Positions 44,947 to 53,846 of a stretch of 64,000 nt of DNA are shown piece after piece. The stretch is from REEB95 sp963785735 (GTDB taxonomy: Bacteria; Pseudomonadota; Alphaproteobacteria; ATCC43930; CGMCC-115725): the NCBI GenBank assembly GCA_963785735.1, contig CAWAWJ010000001.1:1550001-1614000 (forward strand), given 5' to 3'. A program made the translations under genes and the position numbers. Position 1 is the first letter of the stretch; each line of letters starts with the position of its first letter. The notes under the pieces were generated by a model, which saw only the letters and a list, made by a program, of their open reading frames with translations, searched no databases and had not been told where the DNA came from.

Positions 44947-45548
44947 GCGCGTTTTTTCCCGAAGCTGATCTTGGGCTCGGCGCCGTTCAGCAGGCGCCGG
45001 ATGTTGGCGCGGTGTCGCAGGATGACCAGCAGCGAGACCGCCAGCACGACAGTCATGGGTTCCGCCTCGCGCAGGCCGAAGAGCCAGGCATAGACCGGCA
45101 TCGACACCGCCGCGATCAGCGCCGCCAGCGAGGAATAACGCCAGATCGCCGCCGCGACGATCCAGGTCAGCACCCCCGACAGCCCCACCGGCCAGGCATA
45201 GGCCAGCAACACGCCCGCCGCCGTCGCCACGCCCTTGCCGCCCTTGAATTTGAGCCAGAGCGGGAACAAGTGGCCGAGCACCACGGATATGGCCGCGACA
45301 TCCGCTGCATAAGGGCCAAAGCGCCGGGCGATCAGCACGGCGACCACGCCCTTGCCGATGTCGAACAGCACCGTCGCCGCGGCCAGCCCGTTGTTGCCGG
45401 TGCGCAGCACGTTGGTGGCGCCGATATTGCCCGAGCCGATGGCGCGTAAATCGCCCAGCCCGGCGAGCCGGGTCAGCAACAGGCCGAACGGTATCGAGCC
45501 CAGCAGATAGGCCAGCAGCGCGGTCGCGTAAAGCAGCGGATCGGACAT
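44943..45548 (-). CDS. plsY: acyl-phosphate glycerol-3-phosphate acyltransferase PlsY
   Basis: Integral membrane enzyme transferring the acyl group of acyl-phosphate to glycerol-3-phosphate, the first step of phospholipid synthesis. 201 residues with five to six transmembrane helices. Conserved cytoplasmic loops are IGSGNIGATNVLR and GHLFPLWLKFKGGKGVAT. The ATG at 45548 (MSDPLLYATALLAYLLG) places the first helix correctly; an upstream start lies in pyrC and adds a charged 35-residue tail. Confidence 0.95.
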   Translation of the reverse strand: MSDPLLYATALLAYLLGSIPFGLLLTRLAGLGDLRAIGSGNIGATNVLRTGNNGLAAATVLFDIGKGVVAVLIARRFGPYAADVAAISVVLGHLFPLWLKFKGGKGVATAAGVLLAYAWPVGLSGVLTWIVAAAIWRYSSLAALIAAVSMPVYAWLFGLREAEPMTVVLAVSLLVILRHRANIRRLLNGAEPKISFGKKRA

Positions 45549-45576
45549 CGGTCGTTCCTGGAACCGGTTTCGGGAT

Positions 45577-46872
45577 TCAGGCCGCGGCGGTGAAAATGCC
45601 GCGGCCGCCGACCACGGTCCTGAGCGCCCGGCCCTGCGCCGGGCGGCCGTCATAGGGCGCGTTCTTGCACTTGGATTGGAACTTGCTCACGTCGATGCGC
45701 CAAGGCCGGTCGAGATCGAATACCACGAAATCGGCCGGCGCGCCCACCGCGAGCTTGCCGGCGTTGAGGCGCAGGATCTCGGCCGGGCGCTGGGACAGCA
45801 CGCGCAGCACCTGGAGCAGCGGCAGCGAGCCGTTGTGATAAAGCTCGAGCGACAGCGGCAGCAGGGTTTCGAGCCCGACGATGCCGGGCTCGGCCGAGGC
45901 GAAGGGCAGGCGCTTCGATTCCTGGTCCTGCGGCGCGTGGTCGCTGGCGATGGCGTCGATGGTGCCGTCCTTGAGGCCCTCGACCACCGCCTTGCGGTCT
46001 TCCTCGCCGCGCAAGGGCGGCGACACCTTGGCGAAGGTGCGGTAATCGCCCACCGCGCTCTCGTTGAGCGCGAAATAATGCGGCGCGGTATCGCAGGTGA
46101 CGGCCAAGCCCCGCGCCTTGGCGCGGCGGATCGCATCGATGGCGCCCGCCGTGGATACATGCGCGGCGTGATAGCGCCCGCCGGTGATCTCGACCAGGCG
46201 CAGATCGCGCTCGACCATGATGGCTTCGGCCGCCGGGTTGATGCCAGGGAGGCCGAGCCGCGTGGCGATCTCGCCCTCGGTCATGACGCCGCCCTTGGCC
46301 AGGCTCGGTTCCTCGGGATGTTGAACGATGAGCAGATCGAAGGTGCTGGCGTAGGAAAGCGCGCGGCGCATCACCAGCGCGTCGGAGATCGCGCGGGTGC
46401 CGTCGGTGAAGGCGACGGCGCCGGCTTGCGCCAGCAGTCCGAACTCGGTCAGCTCCTTGCCTAAGAGGCCCTTGGTGGCGGCGGCATAGGTGCGGATCTT
46501 GGTCAGCCCGATCTCGCGCGCGCGCCGCGCCACGAATTCGACCAGCGCGTGCTCGTCGATCACCGGCGCGGTGTTGGGCAGCATGGCCATGGTGGTGACG
46601 CCGCCGGCGGCCGCCGAATCGGCGCCGGTCTCGAGCGTCTCCTGATGCTCGTCGCCGGGCTCGCGCAACTGCACGCGCATGTCGACCAGGCCGGGGGCGA
46701 GGCAAGCGCCGCCGCAATCGACGATCTCGATGTCCTTGCCCAGCCCGTCGCGCCCGAGCTTGGGGCCGAGCGCCGCGATCTTGCCGTCCACGGCCAGGAT
46801 CTCGCCCTTGATGTCGAGCTTCGAGGCCGGGTCGAGCAGCCTGGCGTTGGCGTAAAGCGCGCGGCCGGTCAT
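45577..46872 (-). CDS. pyrC: dihydroorotase-like protein lacking the first HxH (PyrC/PyrX type)
   Basis: Amidohydrolase-fold protein of 431 residues, class I dihydroorotase family. The metal-binding D-x-H-x-H of active enzymes reads DMRVQLREPG (residues 64-73), so both histidines are gone. Later ligand positions persist in AAHVST, APHYF and ASDHAP. It lies directly after pyrB with a 4-base overlap. In Pseudomonas an inactive homologue (pDHO/PyrX) in this position holds aspartate transcarbamoylase in a dodecamer. Either that structural role or an altered active site is likely; a separate catalytic dihydroorotase would then be needed elsewhere. Confidence 0.9.
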   Translation of the reverse strand: MTGRALYANARLLDPASKLDIKGEILAVDGKIAALGPKLGRDGLGKDIEIVDCGGACLAPGLVDMRVQLREPGDEHQETLETGADSAAAGGVTTMAMLPNTAPVIDEHALVEFVARRAREIGLTKIRTYAAATKGLLGKELTEFGLLAQAGAVAFTDGTRAISDALVMRRALSYASTFDLLIVQHPEEPSLAKGGVMTEGEIATRLGLPGINPAAEAIMVERDLRLVEITGGRYHAAHVSTAGAIDAIRRAKARGLAVTCDTAPHYFALNESAVGDYRTFAKVSPPLRGEEDRKAVVEGLKDGTIDAIASDHAPQDQESKRLPFASAEPGIVGLETLLPLSLELYHNGSLPLLQVLRVLSQRPAEILRLNAGKLAVGAPADFVVFDLDRPWRIDVSKFQSKCKNAPYDGRPAQGRALRTVVGGRGIFTAAA

Positions 46873-47849
46873 GGCGCGGCCCCACTTCCATCGGCTGTCC
46901 CGTTGCGGCCGTCGCGGGTCAAGGTGTCGAGGCAGGCCATGCGAACCGCCACGCCCATCTCGACCTGCTGCTGGATGGCGCTGCGGTCGATGTCGTCGGC
47001 CACCTCGGTGTCGATCTCAACGCCGCGATTCATCGGCCCGGGATGCATGATGAGCGCGTCGTCTTTGGCAACCTCCAGCTTGGCGTAATCGAGGCCGAAG
47101 AAGTGGAAGTATTCTCGGATCGACGGCACGTAGCTCCCGTGCATGCGTTCGGTCTGGAGCCGCAGCATCATGACGATGTCGGCGCCGGCGAGGCCCTTTT
47201 TCATGTCGGTATGGACCTCGACGCCGAGCCGTTCGATCGCGGCCGGCAAGAGCGTGCGCGGCGCCACCACCCGCACATGGGCGCCCATGGTGTTCAAGAG
47301 CGCGATGTTGGAGCGCGCCACCCGGCTGTGCAGGATGTCGCCGCAGATCGCCACGGTCAGGCCCTCGATCCGCCCCTTGCGCCGGCGCATGGTCAGCGCA
47401 TCCAAGAGCGCCTGGGTCGGGTGTTCGTGGCTGCCGTCGCCGGCGTTGATGACCGCGCAGCCGACCTTCTCCGACAACAGCTTCACCGCGCCCGATTCCG
47501 GATGGCGCACGATCAGCACCTCGGGATGCATGGCATTGAGCGTCATGGCGGTGTCGATCAGCGTCTCGCCCTTTTTGATCGAGCTCGCCTGGGCCTGCAT
47601 GTTGATGACGTCGCCGCCCAGGCGCTTGCCCGCGAGCTCGAAGGAGGTGCGGGTGCGGGTCGAATTCTCGAAGAACAGGTTGATGATGGTGCGGCCGCGC
47701 AACAGCGACAGCTTCTCGCCGCGCTGGCGGCTTTGCTCGACATAGAGCTCGGAACGGTCGAGGAGATAGGTGATTTCGCCGGGGGAAAGCCCTTCGATCC
47801 CCAGGAGATGACGGTGGGGAAACGGGTCGTTCGGCGCGCCAATGGTCAT
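46869..47849 (-). CDS. pyrB: aspartate carbamoyltransferase catalytic subunit
   Basis: Condenses carbamoyl phosphate and aspartate, the committed step of pyrimidine synthesis. 326 residues with the carbamoyl-phosphate loop STRTRTSFE at 63-71, HPTQALLD, LRLQTERM and HPGPMNRGVE. No regulatory subunit PyrI is nearby, which together with the downstream PyrX-like protein suggests a class A ATCase complex. It starts 11 bases after ruvX. Confidence 0.96.
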   Translation of the reverse strand: MTIGAPNDPFPHRHLLGIEGLSPGEITYLLDRSELYVEQSRQRGEKLSLLRGRTIINLFFENSTRTRTSFELAGKRLGGDVINMQAQASSIKKGETLIDTAMTLNAMHPEVLIVRHPESGAVKLLSEKVGCAVINAGDGSHEHPTQALLDALTMRRRKGRIEGLTVAICGDILHSRVARSNIALLNTMGAHVRVVAPRTLLPAAIERLGVEVHTDMKKGLAGADIVMMLRLQTERMHGSYVPSIREYFHFFGLDYAKLEVAKDDALIMHPGPMNRGVEIDTEVADDIDRSAIQQQVEMGVAVRMACLDTLTRDGRNGTADGSGAAP

Positions 47850-47860
47850 TAAAGGCGGGA

Positions 47861-48340
47861 CTATAGAGGCAGCACCCCGCCATGCGCAAGCCGGTCCAGC
47901 AGCCCCTGGAGAATATAGGATGCTGCGGCGCGGTCGACGATCTGGGCGCGGCGCCGGCGCGACAGATCGGCCTCGATCATGCCGCGTTCCACCGCCGCGG
48001 TGGACATCCGCTCGTCCCAGAAGGTTAACGGCAAGTCGAGCCGCGCCAGCAGGTTCTTGGCGAATTGGCGCACGCCCTGGGCGCGCGGGCCTTCGCCGCC
48101 CTCGAGCGCCAGCGGCAGGCCCACGACGATGCCGCCGACGCCGTGCTTTTCCACCTCCTGCGATATCCGCGCCAGGTCGTCGCGAAAGCGGGTGCGGCGG
48201 ATGGTGTCGAAAGGAGTCGCGATGACGAGCCGCGTGTCGGAAAGCGCCATGCCGATGGTCTTGGTGCCGACATCGAGGCCCAGGAGCCGCTGGCCCTGTT
48301 GGAGATGCGCCTTGAGGTCGGTCGGGTTGCAGATCGGCAT
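47861..48340 (-). CDS. ruvX: Holliday-junction resolvase-like / pre-16S rRNA nuclease RuvX (YqgF)
   Basis: A 159-residue RNase-H-fold nuclease. LGLDVGTKTIGMALSD carries the first catalytic Asp, VVGLPLALEGGEG the central motif, and WDERMSTAAVER the Glu region. YqgF is implicated in 16S rRNA 5' maturation. ATG 48340 (MPICNPTDL) faces gatC with 24 bases between starts. It heads the ruvX-pyrB-pyrC-plsY-dprA-topA-rnr run. Confidence 0.93.
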   Translation of the reverse strand: MPICNPTDLKAHLQQGQRLLGLDVGTKTIGMALSDTRLVIATPFDTIRRTRFRDDLARISQEVEKHGVGGIVVGLPLALEGGEGPRAQGVRQFAKNLLARLDLPLTFWDERMSTAAVERGMIEADLSRRRRAQIVDRAAASYILQGLLDRLAHGGVLPL

Positions 48341-48364
48341 GTCGGGTGTTAGGACATCTACCTT

Positions 48365-48652
48365 ATGGCGTTGGACAAAACCACCGTCGCGCGCATCGCC
48401 GCGCTCGCGCGCATCAAGCTGCCCGAGGCCGAGATCGCGGCGATCGCGGGCGACCTTTCGAAAATTCTCACCTGGATCGAGCAGTTGAACCAGGTGAAAA
48501 CCGACGGCGTCGAGCCGATGGCCAGCGTCGCGCATATGAAACTGCCGATGCGCGAGGACAAGGTCACCGACGGCGATTGCCGGGACAAGATTCTCCAGAA
48601 CGCGCCCGAGGCGGCGAACGGCTTCTTCGCCGTGCCCAAGGTGGTCGAGTGA
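48365..48652 (+). CDS. gatC: aspartyl/glutamyl-tRNA amidotransferase subunit C
   Basis: A 95-residue structural subunit of GatCAB, wrapping between GatA and GatB. Typical pattern: MALDKTTVARIAALARIKL at the start, ILTWIEQLNQV, VEPMASV and a C-terminal ENAPEAANGFFAVPKVVE-like tail. It overlaps gatA by GTGA. Confidence 0.95.
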   Translation: MALDKTTVARIAALARIKLPEAEIAAIAGDLSKILTWIEQLNQVKTDGVEPMASVAHMKLPMREDKVTDGDCRDKILQNAPEAANGFFAVPKVVE

Positions 48653-50130
48653 GCGCGCTCACCGGATTCACCCTGGCCCAGGCGCGCGACGGCTTGAAGC
48701 GCAAGGCGTTCAGCGCGCGCGAATTGTCGGAGGCCTATATCAAGGCCGTGGAAGAGGCGCGGCCCCTGAACGCCTTCCTCAAGGAAACGCCCGAACGCGC
48801 CCTCGCCATGGCCAAGGATTCCGACGCGCGCATAGCCAAGGGCGAGGCGCGGCCGCTCGACGGCGTGCCCATCGCGGTGAAGGATCTCTTCTGCACCGAA
48901 GGGGTCGAGACCACCGCCGGCTCGAAAATCCTCAAGGGCTTCGTGCCGCCCTATGAATCGACCGTCACGGCCAATCTCTGGCGCGCCGGGGCCTCCATGC
49001 TGGGCAAGACCAATCTCGACGAATTCGCCATGGGATCGAGCAATACCACCAGCGCCTATGGCCATGTGGAAAGCCCGTGGCGCCGGCGCGGCGACAACCG
49101 GCCCTTGGTGCCGGGCGGCTCGTCGGGCGGCTCGGCGGCTGCGGTGGCGGCCAGGGCCGCGCTCGCCGCCATCGGCACCGATACCGGCGGCTCGATCCGC
49201 CAGCCCGCCGGGTTTTGCGGCATCGTCGGCTTGAAGCCCACCTATGGCCGCTGTTCGCGCTGGGGCATCGTCGCCTTCGCCTCCTCGCTCGACCAGGCCG
49301 GGCCGATGACGCGCGACGTGCGCGACGCCGCCATCATGCTTGCGGCGATGGCCGGGCATGACCCGAAGGATTCGACCTCGGCCGATGTGAAGGTGCCGGA
49401 TTTCGAGAAATCGGTCGGGCAGAGCGTCAAGGGCCTGAAGATAGGCATTCCCAAGGAATACCGGCTCGACGGCATGCCCAAGGAAATCGAGGCGTTGTGG
49501 CAGCGCGGCATCGACTGGCTCAAGGATGCCGGCGCGGCGACGGTCGAGATCAGCCTGCCGCACACCCACTATGCGCTGGCGGTTTATTACATCATCGCCC
49601 CGGCCGAGGCCTCGTCCAACCTCGCGCGTTATGACGGGGTGCGTTTCGGCCTGCGCGTGAAGGGCGAAAGCCTCGATGAGATGTACGAGAACACGCGCGG
49701 CGCGGGTTTCGGCGCCGAGGTGCGCCGCCGGATATTGATCGGCACCTATGTGCTGTCGGCCGGGTATTACGACGCCTATTACCTGAAGGCGCAGAAGGTG
49801 CGGGCGCTGATCGCGCGCGATTTCGACCAGGCCTTCAAGCAATGCGACGCCATCCTGACGCCGACCGCGCCCTCGGCCGCCTTCGCCATCGGCGAGAAGA
49901 CGGACGATCCTATTTCCATGTACCTGAACGACGTCTTCACCGTGCCGGTCAATCTGGCCGGGCTGCCGGGTCTATCCGTGCCGGCGGGATTGTCGGGCGA
50001 TGGCCTGCCGCTGGGCTTGCAGGTGATAGGCCAAGCCTTCGACGAGGAAATGGTGCTGCGCGTCGGCTCGGCCCTCGAAAGCGCCGCCAAATTCGAGGCG
50101 AAGCCCCAATTCACGGCGGGCAAGCCATGA
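48649..50130 (+). CDS. gatA: aspartyl/glutamyl-tRNA amidotransferase subunit A
   Basis: Amidase-signature glutaminase subunit, 493 residues, supplying ammonia to convert Glu-tRNA-Gln (and Asp-tRNA-Asn) to the amide form. The Ser-cisSer-Lys triad is visible: Lys in VPIAVKDLF, and the two Ser in GGSSGGSAAAVAA and TDTGGSIRQPA. Start is GTG 48649 in GTGA; the frame is open upstream to 48346 through gatC, which is rejected. Confidence 0.96.
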   Translation: MSALTGFTLAQARDGLKRKAFSARELSEAYIKAVEEARPLNAFLKETPERALAMAKDSDARIAKGEARPLDGVPIAVKDLFCTEGVETTAGSKILKGFVPPYESTVTANLWRAGASMLGKTNLDEFAMGSSNTTSAYGHVESPWRRRGDNRPLVPGGSSGGSAAAVAARAALAAIGTDTGGSIRQPAGFCGIVGLKPTYGRCSRWGIVAFASSLDQAGPMTRDVRDAAIMLAAMAGHDPKDSTSADVKVPDFEKSVGQSVKGLKIGIPKEYRLDGMPKEIEALWQRGIDWLKDAGAATVEISLPHTHYALAVYYIIAPAEASSNLARYDGVRFGLRVKGESLDEMYENTRGAGFGAEVRRRILIGTYVLSAGYYDAYYLKAQKVRALIARDFDQAFKQCDAILTPTAPSAAFAIGEKTDDPISMYLNDVFTVPVNLAGLPGLSVPAGLSGDGLPLGLQVIGQAFDEEMVLRVGSALESAAKFEAKPQFTAGKP

Positions 50131-51575
50131 CTATCAAGGGCAAGAGCGGCGTGTGGGAAATGGTGGTGGGATTGGAAATCCACGCCCAGGTGAGTTCGCG
50201 GGCCAAGCTCTTCTCCGGCGCGGCGACCTCCTTCGGCGCCGAGCCCAACACCCAGGTCTCGCCCGTCGATGCCGGCTTTCCCGGCATGTTGCCGGTGATC
50301 AACCGCTTCTGCGTCGAGCAGGCGGTGAAGAGCGGCCTCGGGTTGAACGCCGAGATCAATCTCACCTCGGTGTTCGACCGGAAGAATTATTTCTACGCCG
50401 ATCTGCCGGCGGGATATCAGATCTCGCAATTCACCCGGCCCATCGTGGGGAAGGGCAAGATCACCCTCGACATGCCGGACAATGTTTCACGTGAAATCGG
50501 CATCACGCGGCTCCATCTCGAACAGGACGCGGGCAAGAGCCTGCACGACCAGCATCCGAGCCAAACCTATGTCGATCTCAACCGCGCCGGGGTGGCGCTG
50601 ATGGAAATCGTCTCCGAGCCGGACATAAGGAGCGCCGAGGAAGCCGGGGCCTATCTCAAGAAGGTGCGCTCCATCCTGCGTTATCTCGGCACCTGCGACG
50701 GCAACATGGAGGAGGGGAGCCTGCGCTGCGACTGCAATGTTTCCGTGAGGAAACCGGGCCAGCCGCTCGGCACGCGCTGCGAGATCAAGAACGTCAATTC
50801 GGTGCGTTTCGTCATGGCGGCGATCGATTACGAGGCGCGCCGGCAGATCGGCGTGCTGGAGGCGGGCGGCAAGATCAGCCAGGAAACCCGCCTCTACGAC
50901 GCGGCCAAGGGTGAAACCCGGCCGATGCGCTTCAAGGAGGAATCGCACGACTACCGCTATTTCCCCGATCCCGATCTGCTGCCCTTGGTGTTGGACAAGG
51001 ATTGGGTCGCGAAGCTCAAATCCGGCCTGCCCGAGCTGCCCGATGCCAAGCAAGCGCGGTTTGTGAAGGACTACAAGCTCTCGCCCTATGACGCCGGCGT
51101 GCTGGCGGGCGAGCGGGAAGACGCCGAATTTTTCGAGACCGTGGCGAAGGGCCGCGACCCGAAGCTCGTCTCCAACTGGGTCACGGTCGAATTGTTCGGC
51201 GCGCTCAACCGGCTCGGCAAGACCATCGCGGATTCGCCGGTCAAGGCGCAAAGCCTGGGCGAGCTCGTCGATCTCATTTCAAACGGCACCTTGTCGGGCC
51301 GCATGGCGAAGGACGTGTTCGCCGCCATGGTCGAGACCGGCAAGGGCGCCAAATCCATCGTCGCCGAGAAGGGCCTGAAACAGGTCACCGATACCGGGGA
51401 GATAGAGAAGGCGATCGACGCCGTGCTGGCCAAGGAGAAGGATAACATCGCCAAATACCGCGCCGGCAACGAGAAGCTGCTCGGCTATTTCGTCGGCCAG
51501 GTGATGAAGGCGACGGGAGGGCGGGCCAACCCGGCGATGCTCAACGAACTGTTGAAGAAGAAGCTTTCGGGCTGA
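50127..51575 (+). CDS. gatB: aspartyl/glutamyl-tRNA amidotransferase subunit B
   Basis: tRNA-binding kinase/transamidase subunit, 482 residues. The cradle domain has WEMVVGLEIHAQ, LNRAGVALMEIV, GNMEEGSLRCDCNVSVR and KNVNSVRF. The helical and YqeY-like C-terminal domains end NPAMLNELLKKKLSG. ATG 50127 overlaps the gatA stop in ATGA. A parS-like palindrome lies inside at 50483-50498. It converges on manC with 9 bases between stops. Confidence 0.96.
   Translation: MTIKGKSGVWEMVVGLEIHAQVSSRAKLFSGAATSFGAEPNTQVSPVDAGFPGMLPVINRFCVEQAVKSGLGLNAEINLTSVFDRKNYFYADLPAGYQISQFTRPIVGKGKITLDMPDNVSREIGITRLHLEQDAGKSLHDQHPSQTYVDLNRAGVALMEIVSEPDIRSAEEAGAYLKKVRSILRYLGTCDGNMEEGSLRCDCNVSVRKPGQPLGTRCEIKNVNSVRFVMAAIDYEARRQIGVLEAGGKISQETRLYDAAKGETRPMRFKEESHDYRYFPDPDLLPLVLDKDWVAKLKSGLPELPDAKQARFVKDYKLSPYDAGVLAGEREDAEFFETVAKGRDPKLVSNWVTVELFGALNRLGKTIADSPVKAQSLGELVDLISNGTLSGRMAKDVFAAMVETGKGAKSIVAEKGLKQVTDTGEIEKAIDAVLAKEKDNIAKYRAGNEKLLGYFVGQVMKATGGRANPAMLNELLKKKLSG
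50483..50498. promoter_or_regulatory. parS-like ParB-binding site within gatB
   Basis: TGTTTCACGTGAAATC matches the bacterial parS consensus TGTTTCACGTGAAACA at 14 of 16 positions, including the full TTTCACGTGAAA core. Codons used (TTT TCA-type split across NVSREIG) do not by themselves demand this sequence. I saw no second copy in the window. Confidence 0.6.
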
Positions 51576-51584
51576 CCGCCGTGG

Positions 51585-53018
51585 CTATTTCTTCTCCACC
51601 CGCCCGTACGTGTCCTCGAAGCGGATGATGTCGTCCTCGCCCAGATAACTTCCCGACTGCACCTCGATCACGTGGAGTGGAATCTTGCCCGGGTTTTCGA
51701 GCCGGTGCGCCGTGCCGAGCGGGATATAGGTCGATTGGTCCTCGTAAAGCGTCACCTCGTCATTGCCGCGCGTCACCTTGGCGGTGCCCTGTACCACCAC
51801 CCAATGCTCGGCGCGGTGCTGGTGCTTCTGCAAGCTGAGCTTGGCGCCCGGCTTCACCATGATGTGCTTCACCTGCACCCGGTCGCCATGGTGGATCGAG
51901 CGGTAAGTGCCCCAGGGGCGATGCACCAGCGGATGGGTGGTCAATTCACCGCGCCCGGATTTTTCGAGCCGCGCCACCAGTTGCTTTATGTCCTGGGCGC
52001 GGTCGCGGCGCGACACCATCACCGCGTCGGGCGTCACCACCACCACCAGATCCTCGACCCCGAGCACGGCGAGCAACCCGCTTTCGGCGCGCAGGTAATT
52101 GTTCTTCGCATCCTCGGCGATGACGTCGCCAAGCGCGACATTGCCGTCCTTGTCCTTCTGGCCGATCAGCCACAACGCGTCCCAGGTGCCGACGTCGCTC
52201 CAGCCGATCTCGCACGGCACCACCGCGGCGTGGCTCGTATGCTCCATCACCGCGTAATCGATGGAAAGATTTTCGGCCTTGGCGAATTCGTCCTTGTCGA
52301 GCCGCACGAAATCGAGATCGCGCTTGGCCTTGTCCAGGGCATCGCGGCAGGCCTTGACCATCGCCGGCTTCAACCGCTCCAGCTCCTTCAGATAAAGCGC
52401 GGCGGGGAAAAGGAAGATGCCGCTGTTCCAGACATAATCGCCGGAGGCGGCATAGGTCTTGGCGCGCGCCGCGTCGGGTTTCTCGACGAAGGAGGAAACC
52501 TGGAAAACGCCGGCGGCACCCGGCAGCGCGGCCCCGCGCTTGATGTAGCCATAGCCCGTTTCGGGCCGCGTCGCCTTGATGCCGAAGGTCACGAGATTGC
52601 CCTGGCGCGCGGCAATCGCGGCGCGGTCGATCGATGCCAGAAAGGCCGGGGCGTCGGTGATGGCGTGATCCGAGGGCATCACCAGCAGCAACGCCTCGGG
52701 GGAGGACACCAAGGTCAGGCAAGCGACGCAAGCCGCGGGCGCGGTGTTGCGGCCCATCGGCTCGAGGATGATGGAGTGGGGGGCAATGCCGGCCAGGCGC
52801 AACTGTTCGGCCACGATGAAGCGGTGCTCGTCGTTGGAGACCAGCAGGGGAGGCGCGAAACGCGTCTTGTCGGCGATGCGCAACGCCGCCTCTTGCAACA
52901 GCGACTTCTCCGAGACCAGCGGCAAAAGCTGCTTCGGGTAAAGCGCGCGCGACATCGGCCACAACCGCGTGCCCGAGCCGCCGGAAAGGATTACGGGGTG
53001 AATCTGCGCTGCCGCCAT
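51585..53018 (-). CDS. manC: mannose-1-phosphate guanylyltransferase / mannose-6-phosphate isomerase
   Basis: Bifunctional 477-residue enzyme making GDP-mannose for exopolysaccharide or LPS. The nucleotidyltransferase domain has ILSGGSGTRLWPMSRALYPKQLL (split at 10-31), GRNTAPAA, MPSDH and SFVEKPD. The C-terminal cupin has HRPWGTYRSIHHG, KHQHRAEHWVVVQGTAKV and IPLGTAHRLENPG. It is single on the minus strand; no other polysaccharide genes lie beside it. Confidence 0.95.
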   Translation of the reverse strand: MAAAQIHPVILSGGSGTRLWPMSRALYPKQLLPLVSEKSLLQEAALRIADKTRFAPPLLVSNDEHRFIVAEQLRLAGIAPHSIILEPMGRNTAPAACVACLTLVSSPEALLLVMPSDHAITDAPAFLASIDRAAIAARQGNLVTFGIKATRPETGYGYIKRGAALPGAAGVFQVSSFVEKPDAARAKTYAASGDYVWNSGIFLFPAALYLKELERLKPAMVKACRDALDKAKRDLDFVRLDKDEFAKAENLSIDYAVMEHTSHAAVVPCEIGWSDVGTWDALWLIGQKDKDGNVALGDVIAEDAKNNYLRAESGLLAVLGVEDLVVVVTPDAVMVSRRDRAQDIKQLVARLEKSGRGELTTHPLVHRPWGTYRSIHHGDRVQVKHIMVKPGAKLSLQKHQHRAEHWVVVQGTAKVTRGNDEVTLYEDQSTYIPLGTAHRLENPGKIPLHVIEVQSGSYLGEDDIIRFEDTYGRVEKK

Positions 53019-53157
53019 CTCATGCCTTTCGGGAACGCATAGTAGAGCATGAGGCGCGGTTCAAGGGATCGCCTTGAAGGGGCGGAGGGGAGCCAAACGG
53101 GACTCGCGGCGGCGCCGGAAACGCTCCGGATTCGCCGCGAAACAGCCGGTGGAACGC

Positions 53158-53379
53158 TTAGGCCATCGCGGCGCGCGGCCGGCCGGGCCGGCGCAACGCC
53201 ACGCGGGCGAAGGAAGTGACGTTGTCGGTCCCGCCGCGTTCGAGCGCGCTCAACTCCTCCTTGCAACGCTCGAGGACCTGAAGGTCCCTCGCGTCCTCGC
53301 GGTCGGAGATGTCCATGTAGCTGAGCTTGATCTCGACGAGATCGAGGAGCATTTCGACGGTACGCTTTGAAAGACCCAT
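53158..53379 (-). CDS. small conserved alphaproteobacterial protein, unknown function
   Basis: A 73-residue, mainly helical, charged protein: MGLSKRTVEMLLDLVEIKLSYMD, then DREDARDLQVLERCKEELSALE. The C-terminal ~20 residues are basic (RRPGRPRAAMA). A strong GGAGG five bases before ATG 53379 fixes the start, although the frame continues four codons further to a GTG. Short proteins with this heptad-like pattern are widespread hypotheticals in the class; function unknown. Confidence 0.8.
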   Translation of the reverse strand: MGLSKRTVEMLLDLVEIKLSYMDISDREDARDLQVLERCKEELSALERGGTDNVTSFARVALRRPGRPRAAMA

Positions 53380-53593
53380 GATTCCCTCCACTCTCTGAAC
53401 GATCGGTTCCGGAACAACTGTCCCGATGATTGGGCTTTAACCGTTAAAATGCGGTGAAGCCAATTCGCCTCTATTCAGAGAAAAATGCCGGGCATTCCCG
53501 GGTAATGTTTCGTTAAGCATGCGCGCGGCGGCGCGGGACGAAAACGCCGGGAAACGAAGCCGGCAATGCGATCGGCGGATCGACAAGGCCGCG

Positions 53594-53620
53594 TTGACAC
53601 CCCGGGATGCGGCCTATAGA
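53594..53620 (+). promoter_or_regulatory. candidate promoter of tRNA-Ser
   Basis: TTGACA at 53594-53599 and TATAGA at 53615-53620 with a 15-base spacer, 41 bases before the mature tRNA 5' end. The spacer is short of the ideal 17, so the -10 assignment is approximate. Confidence 0.5.
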
Positions 53621-53661
53621 ACGGCTTTGGCATACGCCGTGAACAACACCACTCAATCTGC

Positions 53662-53755
53662 GGAGAGGTGGCCGAGTGGCTGAAGGCGGCGGTTTGCTAA
53701 ACCGTTATAGGGCCCTAAAGCCCTATCGAGGGTTCGAATCCCTCCCTCTCCGCCA
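53662..53755 (+). tRNA. tRNA-Ser (anticodon GCU)
   Basis: Acceptor GGAGAGG pairs with CCTCTCC (53745-53751), followed by discriminator G and an encoded CCA. D-arm region is GGCCGAGTGGCTGAAGGC. The anticodon stem-loop CGGTTTGCTAAACCG carries GCT, read as GCU for serine AGC/AGU. The long class II variable arm (TATAGGGCCCTAAAGCCCTAT) and T-loop GGTTCGAATCC are intact. Confidence 0.97.
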
Positions 53756-53820
53756 CTTTCTTCTCTCGGCCCGCAGAAACCCTGGGGTTTTAGACGCCAA
53801 AACTGTCGAGCTTCCGATGC

Positions 53821-53846
53821 TGGTACAGCAACGTGGTACAGCAAGG
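53821..53846. repeat. 13-bp tandem duplication downstream of tRNA-Ser
   Basis: TGGTACAGCAACG followed directly by TGGTACAGCAAGG; 12 of 13 bases identical. Located 66 bases past the tRNA 3' end, where integrase or attachment sequences are often found. Confidence 0.6.

Noticed and set aside
53653..53844. 63-codon minus-strand frame containing GGEGGIRTLDRA
   Set aside because: This is the well-known spurious translation of a tRNA-Ser gene.
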